Assembly: GCF_002865985.1 (NCBI RefSeq) | Contig: NZ_LNDD01000002.1 | Location: forward strand, 62,001-126,000 | Direction: 5' to 3' | Length of the DNA stretch: 64,000 bases | Source: Thermotoga sp. SG1 | Lineage (GTDB): Bacteria; Thermotogota; Thermotogae; Thermotogales; Thermotogaceae | Shown: positions 54,870-61,866 of the stretch, piece by piece | Numbering within the stretch: position 1 is the stretch's first letter | Layout: the number at the start of each line of letters is the position of its first letter | The notes under the pieces: generated by a model | Database searches by the model: none | What the model was told of the DNA's origin: nothing | What the model saw: only the letters and a program-made list of their open reading frames with translations | Translations under genes and position numbers: made by a program

Positions 54870-55816
54870 CTCTCTTTCGCCCTCCTGATCTGGTCTATCG
54901 CTATCGCTATGATGATCACTATTCCTATCACTACCTGCTGCCAGAACGATGATACGCCAAGCAGTATCATCCCGTTCCTCAAAACTCCCATTATCACCGC
55001 TCCCAAAAATGCACCAAGTATCGTTCCTTCCCCTCCTGACAGACTGGTCCCTCCTATCACCGTCGCCGCTATCACGTCAAGTTCGTATCCCTGTCCCGCA
55101 TTAGGCTGTGCCACACCAAGCCATGCCGTCAACAGAAAACCAGCAAATGCCGCCAAAAATCCGTTTATTGTGTACACCATGATCAATATCCTGTCCGTCT
55201 TAATCCCAACCAGCCTGGATGCTTCTTCGTTCCCCCCTATCGCATAGATCCTCCGCCCCGTCACTGTGTACTTTAAAAATATGTGGCTGATCACACCTAT
55301 CACTGCCATGTAGATCACCGGAACGGGTACAGGACCTAGCATTCCCTGACCGTGTATCGTGAAGCTCTCCGGAAACGGTGATATCGGCCATCCACCGCTC
55401 AGTACGTATGCAAGCCCCCTGCCCACACTGAGCATACCAAGTGTGCTGATGAACGGTGCAAGTTTTGCCTTTGTGATCAAAAGACCGTTCGCAAGACCAA
55501 ACCCCACACCAACTAAAAGCCCCAAAACTACGCTCCAAAAAGGTGATATTCCCCTCTCGTTCATCAAAAGCCCCATCACCACGCTTGCTACACCCAACAC
55601 CGACCCAACCGAAAGATCTATCCCTGCTGTGATGATCACCATCGTCATCCCAAACGACATGATCGCTATGAACGATACGTTCAGTATCACCGTGAATATG
55701 TTCTCCACCGTCAGAAACTCTTCCGTCGTTATCCCCAAAAATATCACGATCGCTACCAGTATCAAAAATATTCCCGCTTCTTTTGCCTTGAACAACCTCT
55801 TCCACAACTCAACCAC
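54866..55816 (-). CDS. CUT2-type sugar ABC permease (RbsC-like)
   Basis: A 316-residue polytopic membrane protein with the RbsC signature: TAGIDLSVGSVLGVASVVMG, ANGLLITKAKLAPFISTLGMLSVGRGLAYVLSGG, GGNEEASRLVGIKTDRILI, VIGGTSLSGGEGTILGAFLGA. The start is GTG 55816, very near GGGAGG; TTG 55807 is an alternative. The codons strongly favour GGG, ACG, TCG and GCG, unlike the binding-protein gene just upstream, suggesting recent exchange. Confidence 0.93.
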   Translation of the reverse strand: MVELWKRLFKAKEAGIFLILVAIVIFLGITTEEFLTVENIFTVILNVSFIAIMSFGMTMVIITAGIDLSVGSVLGVASVVMGLLMNERGISPFWSVVLGLLVGVGFGLANGLLITKAKLAPFISTLGMLSVGRGLAYVLSGGWPISPFPESFTIHGQGMLGPVPVPVIYMAVIGVISHIFLKYTVTGRRIYAIGGNEEASRLVGIKTDRILIMVYTINGFLAAFAGFLLTAWLGVAQPNAGQGYELDVIAATVIGGTSLSGGEGTILGAFLGAVIMGVLRNGMILLGVSSFWQQVVIGIVIIIAIAIDQIRRAKER

Positions 55817-55842
55817 GCCTCCCTTGTATTTGTTCTTTAATA

Positions 55843-55862
55843 AAGGGGGGATAACCCCCCTT
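55843..55862 (-). terminator. Intraoperonic hairpin between binding protein and permease
   Basis: AAGGGGGG-TTAT-CCCCCCTT then TATTAAAG on the minus strand, 19 nt after the binding-protein stop. A likely partial terminator. Confidence 0.75.
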
Positions 55863-55881
55863 CTGTGTTGATTCTACATCG

Positions 55882-56913
55882 TTAACGCTTGGAGTAGATC
55901 TTCTTTGCGTATTCGTAAAATTGGTCAACGTTTTCTTCTGTAACAACGTCCACACCTGTGTCAATGATGTAGTCAACTGTTCCATCCTCTCTGACAACTT
56001 TCGGTAATATCTTCAATGTGTTCTCAACACCAACTTTTGCCATGTTATAGAGAACAAGGACAGAGAGATAACCCATATCATAAGGCCTCTGGCCAACAAG
56101 TCCTTTGACGGCACCGGCTTTGACGAGTTCGAGTTCTGGAAGCAGAGTATCAAAGCCAACCACTAGTAAGTCTTTCATTCTTTCAGGACCACCAAGAGCA
56201 GAGATGACGGTTTCCTTTGGAGCAAAGAGAGGCCATCCGCCAGACATGAACCAACCATCAAGGTCTGTGTATTTTCTGGTCACATCTCTGATGATCTGAA
56301 TAGCCTTTGCGGAGTCGTCATCGCATGGGAATGGGTCAGCTACATAAACGATCTCTCTTCCACTCTGTTTGGAATATTCTTCAAGAGCGTCCTTGAATCC
56401 CCTTATTCTCTCATTCAAATTGAGAGCGGCGAGTCCTCCTGTGAGTATGGCAAGTTTGATGGTCTTTTTCTCAGGTTTGTACTTTTCTATGAATTGTGCC
56501 ATCAATTTTCCTGCCTCGTATCCTGCGTTGTAGTTGTTGGTTCCTATGTACACATACCTTCCACTATCTGGAGAATCAGAGTCAAACATGATCACTGGGA
56601 TTCCTTTGTCAAATGCCCTCTTAACCACAACTTTTATCGCTTCTGGGTCGTTTGGAGAGATTCCTATTCCGTCGACACCTTTCACAATGTAACTCAGTAT
56701 CTTCTCAGCCTGTTTCGCAGCGTCTGCTTCAACGGGTGCGTCAAAAGTTGCTTTGATTCCAAGCTTCTCCGCTGCATCCTTCATTCCGTTTTCCACTGCA
56801 AACCAGTACGGGTTGTTGAGAGACTTAGGAGCAAGAAGTATACTGATGTCTTCTGCAAAAACGAACACGGAGAATGCAAGTATCAGTCCAAGTAAAACCA
56901 GACCCTTCTTCAT
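55882..56913 (-). CDS. CUT2-type periplasmic sugar-binding protein
   Basis: A 343-residue periplasmic-binding-protein-like type I receptor (RbsB class). Signal peptide MKKGLVLLGLILAFSVFVFAED, then ISILLAPKSLNNPYWFAVENGMKDAAEKLG, GVDGIGISPNDPEAIKVV, VIMFDSDSPDSGRYVYIGTNNY and VGFDTLLPELELVKAGAVKGLVGQRPYDMG. ATG 56913 is well placed behind GAGGAGGTG. Not RbsB itself: sequence differs from the remembered T. maritima RbsB. Ligand unknown. Confidence 0.92.
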   Translation of the reverse strand: MKKGLVLLGLILAFSVFVFAEDISILLAPKSLNNPYWFAVENGMKDAAEKLGIKATFDAPVEADAAKQAEKILSYIVKGVDGIGISPNDPEAIKVVVKRAFDKGIPVIMFDSDSPDSGRYVYIGTNNYNAGYEAGKLMAQFIEKYKPEKKTIKLAILTGGLAALNLNERIRGFKDALEEYSKQSGREIVYVADPFPCDDDSAKAIQIIRDVTRKYTDLDGWFMSGGWPLFAPKETVISALGGPERMKDLLVVGFDTLLPELELVKAGAVKGLVGQRPYDMGYLSVLVLYNMAKVGVENTLKILPKVVREDGTVDYIIDTGVDVVTEENVDQFYEYAKKIYSKR

Positions 56914-56966
56914 AAAAAACACCTCCTCAACAAAGAGTGTAATCTAAATTTAACGTATAATTATGA

Positions 56967-56994
56967 TTGTTTGGAAAACAAGCTTTATTAAAGC
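56967..56994 (-). promoter_or_regulatory. Paired dyads upstream of CUT2 operon, candidate operator
   Basis: Two adjacent inverted repeats: TTGTTT-GGA-AAACAA (56967-56981) and GCTTTA-T-TAAAGC (56982-56994). The first overlaps a -35-like TTGTTT on the minus strand followed after 16 nt by TATACG. The downstream ROK protein is the natural candidate ligand (inference). Confidence 0.5.
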
Positions 56995-57178
56995 AAAACG
57001 GTGATGTAAATTATTAATTTCCGATGGAATCAAATTAATTCGTGCTATATTATTGCACATAGGATCCTTGTTTTTCAAATTGCTTTTTGACTAGAAAAAA
57101 GGAGATCGAAGGAGATTTCATAACATGATTGGAAATAATTCACTGTAAAAGTAAATAATCACCAAAAATGACTGATTA

Positions 57179-58015
57179 TTAACCCTTCACAGCCCCTGCA
57201 CTCAATCCTGCTATGATCCTGTTCTGGAAGATCAAGACGAGAATGACAAGCGGAAGTGTGACAATGACAGCGGCAGCCATGAGCTGACCCCACGGTATCT
57301 CGTACTGGGAAGCACCTTTGAAGAGAGCAACTGCAACTGGGACGGTGTACAAATTCGGCCTTTGCATAAAAGTGAGTGCGAACAGGAACTCGTTCCAGGC
57401 TGCAATGAACGTCAAAAGTCCTGTTGCCACAAGTCCTGGTGCAGACATGGGAAGAACGATGGACCAGAGCGTTCTCAGTTTTGAAGCACCATCAATGAAG
57501 GCAGATTCTTCAACTTCTTTGGGAAGTTCTCTAAAGAAACTCTGAAGTACCCAAACTGTCAAGGGCAGGTTCATAGCCGTATAGGGTATGATGAGCCCGG
57601 TGTAGGTGTTTATCAGTTTCATGCTTCTTAAGATCAAAAAGAGTGAACCAAGTATTGAAACCTGCGGGAACATGCTCACCGCAAGGATCAGCGACATCAC
57701 GACAACCTTTCCCTTGAATTTGAGCCTCGCGATGGCGTATCCGGCAAGAGACCCAATGGTCAAAGCCACAACAGTTGTCACACCCGCCACTATGATACTG
57801 TTTTTGATGTTTATGTGAAAAGGCCTTTCCTTGAAGACCTTCACATAGTTTTCAAAGGTGACTCTTTTTGGGAAAAGGGAGGGGTTCTTTTCGAAAAGAT
57901 CCTGATCTGGTTTTATCGAAGAGACAAAAGCCCAGTAGAGAGGAAAAACACACCACACAAGAATGAAGACAACGGCAACGTAAAGAAGTATCTTCTGTGT
58001 TAAAGAACGACTCAT
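57179..58015 (-). CDS. CUT1-type sugar ABC permease (MalG-like)
   Basis: A 278-residue inner-membrane permease of ordinary MalG size: PLYWAFVSSIKPDQDLF, six helices, EAA loop PKEVEESAFIDGASKLRTLWSIVLP, and C-terminal AGLSAGAVKG. Partner of the upstream MalF-like gene (12-nt gap). No ATPase gene is nearby, so a shared MalK/MsmK-type ATPase is needed. Confidence 0.93.
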   Translation of the reverse strand: MSRSLTQKILLYVAVVFILVWCVFPLYWAFVSSIKPDQDLFEKNPSLFPKRVTFENYVKVFKERPFHINIKNSIIVAGVTTVVALTIGSLAGYAIARLKFKGKVVVMSLILAVSMFPQVSILGSLFLILRSMKLINTYTGLIIPYTAMNLPLTVWVLQSFFRELPKEVEESAFIDGASKLRTLWSIVLPMSAPGLVATGLLTFIAAWNEFLFALTFMQRPNLYTVPVAVALFKGASQYEIPWGQLMAAAVIVTLPLVILVLIFQNRIIAGLSAGAVKG

Positions 58016-58027
58016 TGCTTTCCCTCC

Positions 58028-58909
58028 TCAGTCGAGTCTCAACTTCAAAGACTTTATGTAGAGGATCGCAAAGATCGAGATGAGAACGAATATGAACACA
58101 GAAATCGCCGAACCGTACCCGAACCACGCGCCGGTGAAAGCCCTGTCCATCAGAACGTGTCTGTTGTACACGGCCAGGGTTTCCGTGTTCACCGCTCCTC
58201 TTGTCATGATGTACACAACATCGAACACACGCAGTGCATCGAGTGTTCTGAAGATCAAAGCCACTCCGATTGTTGGTGTTATAAGTGGAAGAGTGATTCT
58301 GAAGAATCTTTGTATTGTCCCTGCTCCATCTATCCTCGCTGCCTCATAGATGTCCTCGGGTATCACCTGAAGCCCAGCGAGTATCAGAAGAGCCATGAAT
58401 GGTGTTGTCTTCCAAACATCAACGAATATGATTGCCCACATAGCAAGTCCAGGTGTTCCCAGGATAGGGGTTCCAGGATCTATTATCCCCAGTTTTTCCC
58501 AGAGCCTTGACATTATTCCAAACTGATCGTGAAACATCCATCTCCACATCTGAGAAGAGATGGCGGTTGGTATTGCCCATGGAACGAGCATAGCAGCCCT
58601 TACAATTCCTCTGAGGGCAAACCTTTGATGAACAACGATGGCAATGAGTACACCGAGAATCGTTTCGAGTGCTACCGAAACGACCGTGAAGAAGATCGTG
58701 TTCTTCAAAGCCATGATGAATCGAGTATCTTGGAAAAGCCTGAAGTAATTTTGAAGCCCTACGAATTTTCTTTCTATACCGGGTCTCAACCCGAAACTGT
58801 AAAAGCTATCATAAAAGGTCTTGAAAAGCGGGAAAAAGGCTATTATTGAGATGACAAGAATGGTTGGCAAGATCATCCAAAACGCTGTCCAACCGCTTCT
58901 TTTTTCCAT
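58028..58909 (-). CDS. CUT1-type sugar ABC permease (MalF-like)
   Basis: A 293-residue permease: WTAFWMILPTILVISIIAFFPLFKTFYDSF, EAA loop PEDIYEAARIDGAGTIQRFFRITLPLI, six helices. Second gene of a binding-protein-MalF-MalG unit. Close in type to trehalose/maltose permeases. Confidence 0.93.
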   Translation of the reverse strand: MEKRSGWTAFWMILPTILVISIIAFFPLFKTFYDSFYSFGLRPGIERKFVGLQNYFRLFQDTRFIMALKNTIFFTVVSVALETILGVLIAIVVHQRFALRGIVRAAMLVPWAIPTAISSQMWRWMFHDQFGIMSRLWEKLGIIDPGTPILGTPGLAMWAIIFVDVWKTTPFMALLILAGLQVIPEDIYEAARIDGAGTIQRFFRITLPLITPTIGVALIFRTLDALRVFDVVYIMTRGAVNTETLAVYNRHVLMDRAFTGAWFGYGSAISVFIFVLISIFAILYIKSLKLRLD

Positions 58910-58940
58910 GTTTTTTCCTCCTCGCTTCTTCTAAAGATAA

Positions 58941-58960
58941 GCGAGGGGGTGACCCCTCGC
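58941..58960 (-). terminator. Intraoperonic hairpin after CUT1 binding-protein gene
   Basis: GCGAGGGG and CCCCTCGC arms with a 4-nt loop; the tail TTATCTTTAG is weakly T-rich. Same position relative to the binding-protein gene as the hairpins in the other two operons. Confidence 0.6.
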
Positions 58961-58964
58961 ATCC

Positions 58965-60200
58965 TCACTGGCTGAGTAAGAACTTCAGCTCTTTTGCGAT
59001 GTTCTTTATCGCCTCTTCCGATGTTGCTTGCCTTGTCAGTGCAGCGTGCACATACCTCTGAATGACATCGGAAACTTCACTGTAGTTTGCAACTCTTGGT
59101 CTTGGAAGGGCGTTCAAGAAGACACTGAGAAGCTCAACCATGAAAGGAGCAGCTTCCTTGAGTTTTGGATCTTTGTAAACGGCTTTCCTTGTTGGATTCT
59201 GACCAGCGTTTATGGCCTTGTAGAGCTGCTGTTCATAGCTTGTGAGGAACTTTATGAGTTTCTTTGCCGCCTCTTTTTCTTCAGGAGAAGAGAAGCTGTT
59301 TATTCCAAGCATCCAGCCACCGAGAGTTGCCGCCCTTCTTCCGCCGGGTCCCATCGGAAGAGGTGCTACTCCTACTTTTCCTTTGATCGGAGATTCGTCG
59401 CTGTTCACAAGGGACCATGCGTACGGCCAGTTTCTCATGAAGACTGCCTCTCCGTTCTGGAAGATTCTTCTTGCGTCTTCTTCCATGTAGGTGGTAACAC
59501 CTTCGGGTGTGACTTTGTGTTTGTAGATGAGATCAACCATGAATTGAAGCGCATCAATAGCCTGCGGTGAGTCGATCACAACGTTTCCGTTTTCATCCAA
59601 AACGTCTCCTCCGAAGGACCAGAGATACTCGAGGAAATCGCAGACAAGTCCTTCGTACCTTGCACCCTGCCAGACGAACCCGTGAATACCTTCGGCCTGG
59701 GAGATCTTCTTTGCCATCTCAACGAGTTCATCCCATGTTCTTGGAGGATGATCGTATCCGTACTTTTCGAGAAGATCTTTTCTGTAGTAAAGAAGGCCAG
59801 CATCGGTGAACCATGGAACGGCAACGATCTTTCCGTTGACTGTAGCAGCCATCACCGTTCCAGGGAGGAACTCACCGAGTTCGAAGTAGTCTTTATCGGC
59901 CGTCAGGTCCTCGAGGAACGGTGCAAACTCTGCCGGCCAGATCACGTCGAGCATGAGAACGTCTGGATCGCTTTCACCGGCAGCAAAGTACGTGACGTAA
60001 AGGTCGTGTCTTTCGGTTGAACTGTCCGGCATGGGTATGATCTCCACTTCGATATCTGGATACTGCTGTTGAAACATCTCGATCTGCTTCTTCAAAACCT
60101 CGAGTTCCTTTCCAACCCCTCCAGATGTCATGGTGATCTTCACTGCGAAGAGACCACCAACCAGAAGAACAGTAAGAAGTAGAGCAAAATACTTTCTCAT
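58965..60200 (-). CDS. Trehalose/maltose-type sugar-binding protein
   Basis: A 411-residue periplasmic receptor, signal MRKYFALLLTVLLVGGLFA. Long shared stretches with the archaeal trehalose/maltose-binding protein as I remember it: DAGLLYYRKDLLEKYGY, GFVWQGARYEGLVCDFLEY, MRNWPYAWSLVNSDESPIKGKVGVAPLP, AATLGGW. Hence trehalose, maltose, sucrose or glucose are likely ligands; gluco-oligosaccharides are possible from the nearby GH1/GH94 genes. ATG follows AAGGAGGTG. Similar to remembered T. maritima TreE but not confirmed. Confidence 0.9.
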   Translation of the reverse strand: MRKYFALLLTVLLVGGLFAVKITMTSGGVGKELEVLKKQIEMFQQQYPDIEVEIIPMPDSSTERHDLYVTYFAAGESDPDVLMLDVIWPAEFAPFLEDLTADKDYFELGEFLPGTVMAATVNGKIVAVPWFTDAGLLYYRKDLLEKYGYDHPPRTWDELVEMAKKISQAEGIHGFVWQGARYEGLVCDFLEYLWSFGGDVLDENGNVVIDSPQAIDALQFMVDLIYKHKVTPEGVTTYMEEDARRIFQNGEAVFMRNWPYAWSLVNSDESPIKGKVGVAPLPMGPGGRRAATLGGWMLGINSFSSPEEKEAAKKLIKFLTSYEQQLYKAINAGQNPTRKAVYKDPKLKEAAPFMVELLSVFLNALPRPRVANYSEVSDVIQRYVHAALTRQATSEEAIKNIAKELKFLLSQ

Positions 60201-60385
60201 GATGAGAACACCTCCTTAAGTATGAGTTAAATGATGATACAATCAAATTAACCTACTAGATATTTTGCCAGACTCATCGTTTCAATGCAAACGAGATATC
60301 GGGAGAAAACAGGAGATTTTTTTCGTTAAATGAAAATAATTGGGGATAATTACCCGGGATGGACAGATAGGAAGGAAAATGAGGT

Positions 60386-60420
60386 ATCAAAAAGAAAGGG
60401 CGGATTGCTCCGCCCCTTTC
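60386..60420 (-). terminator. Terminator after the GH1 gene
   Basis: AAAGG(G)GCGG and CCGCCCTTT arms, then CTTTTTGATACC on the minus strand, at the end of the beta-glucosidase gene. Confidence 0.8.
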
Positions 60421-61753
60421 AATCTGCCAATCCGTTGTTTTTGATCACGTTCGAGTACCAGTGCCCACTGTCTTTTATGATTCTCTTCTGTGTGCTGTAG
60501 TCCACGTAAACTATACCGAACCTCTTCGAATATCCCTCCGCCCATTCGAAATTGTCAAGGAGTGACCATACGAAGTAACCCTTCAGTGGGACCCCATCCT
60601 GGATCGCCCTCCAGACCTGTTCGATGTGGTCTTTCAGATAATCTATCCTGTTCTGATCGTGAACTTTTCCGTCCTCACTCACCACGTCGTCGAACGCTGC
60701 TCCGTTTTCTGTGATGTACACCTCTTGTGGGTTGTACTCTTCTTTGACACTTTTGAGAATCCAGTAGATACCCTCAGGAACGATCTCCCATCCCATGGCG
60801 GTTTTAGGAAGGTTTCTTTCGACGAAGGACACCTTGGCCGGTGAGTTTGGATCGTACTTCACCATGTGACCTGAATAGTAGTTCAGTCCAACAAAATCGA
60901 TCTCTTGCTTTATCTCTTCCATGTCCTCTTCGTAGTTTCTGGGAAGGAACTCTTTTGCAAATTCCAGGACAAGATCCGGGTACTCTCCTTTGTAGATGGG
61001 GTTCAAAAAGAGCGGGTAGTTGTTGAACTGGTGCATGAATCTTGCGGCTCTGATATCTTCTTCTTTTTCGCTTGCAGGTTCGAAGTATCCGTTGTTGAAA
61101 ACAATCCCTATCTTTCCGTCTTTCACCATTTCTCTGAACACCTTCACGGATTTTGCGTGCGCTCTCAAGAGGTTGTGAACCGCATGGAATGCTACGTAGA
61201 TGTCTCTCATCCCAGGGGCATGGACTCCGTACAGATGTCCCACTATGGCAACGACCCACGGTTCGTTCAGAGTGATCCAGTGTTTGACGCGGTCACCGAA
61301 ATTTTCAAAGAGAACCCTTGAGTACTCTGCGAACCAGTCGGCTATGTCTCGATTTGCCCAGCCACCCTTCAACTGCAGAGAAAAGGGAAGGTCCCAGTGG
61401 TAGATGGTTATAAATGGTGTTATGTTCTTCTCAAGGAGGGTGTCTATGATCCTGTTGTAGAAGTCCAGACCCTTTTGGTTCACCTTCCCCGTTCCTTCCG
61501 GAAGAATCCTTGGCCAGCTGATGGAGAATCTGTAGGCCTTTGCACCGATTTTTTCGATGATCTCGATGTCCTCTTTCCATCTGTTGTAATGGTCGCAGGC
61601 CACATCTCCGGTGTTACCGTTTTTCACGTTTCCAGGTGTGTGGGAGAAGGTGTGCCAGATGGACATACCTGCTCCGTCTGCGAGGGGAGAACCTTCGATC
61701 TGGTAGGAAGCCGTTGCGACTCCCCAGAGGAACCCTTCGGGAAACTTTTTCAT
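60419..61753 (-). CDS. bglA: GH1 beta-glucosidase / 1,4-beta-glucan glucohydrolase
   Basis: A 444-residue cytoplasmic retaining beta-glucosidase. Acid/base Glu164 in TLNEPW, nucleophile Glu near 349 in YITENGAA; N-terminal FPEGFLWGVATASYQIEG. Strongly like the T. neapolitana GghA and T. maritima BglA I remember. ATG 61753 is 6 nt from GAGGTG; upstream GTG and ATG overlap the ribosome site. Beside cellobiose phosphorylase, so it completes cello-oligosaccharide breakdown. Confidence 0.95.
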   Translation of the reverse strand: MKKFPEGFLWGVATASYQIEGSPLADGAGMSIWHTFSHTPGNVKNGNTGDVACDHYNRWKEDIEIIEKIGAKAYRFSISWPRILPEGTGKVNQKGLDFYNRIIDTLLEKNITPFITIYHWDLPFSLQLKGGWANRDIADWFAEYSRVLFENFGDRVKHWITLNEPWVVAIVGHLYGVHAPGMRDIYVAFHAVHNLLRAHAKSVKVFREMVKDGKIGIVFNNGYFEPASEKEEDIRAARFMHQFNNYPLFLNPIYKGEYPDLVLEFAKEFLPRNYEEDMEEIKQEIDFVGLNYYSGHMVKYDPNSPAKVSFVERNLPKTAMGWEIVPEGIYWILKSVKEEYNPQEVYITENGAAFDDVVSEDGKVHDQNRIDYLKDHIEQVWRAIQDGVPLKGYFVWSLLDNFEWAEGYSKRFGIVYVDYSTQKRIIKDSGHWYSNVIKNNGLAD

Positions 61754-61802
61754 GATCATCACCTCGCCCTTTGCTGTGGTTTGCTTGCCGAACTATTCTA
61801 TC

Positions 61803-61832
61803 ACAAAAAAAAGAAGGGGGTGGCCCCTTTTC
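61803..61832 (-). terminator. Terminator after cellobiose phosphorylase
   Basis: AAGGGGCCACCCCCTT hairpin followed by CTTTTTTTT on the minus strand, between cbpA and bglA. Confidence 0.88.
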
Positions 61833-61866
61833 TGAAATCTGAAGTATTCTGAAGTATGAGGAAAGA

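Noticed and set aside
61838-61857. Perfect tandem duplication of TCTGAAGTAT after cbpA
   Set aside because: Only 20 bp, just past the stop codon, and probably simple slippage without function.
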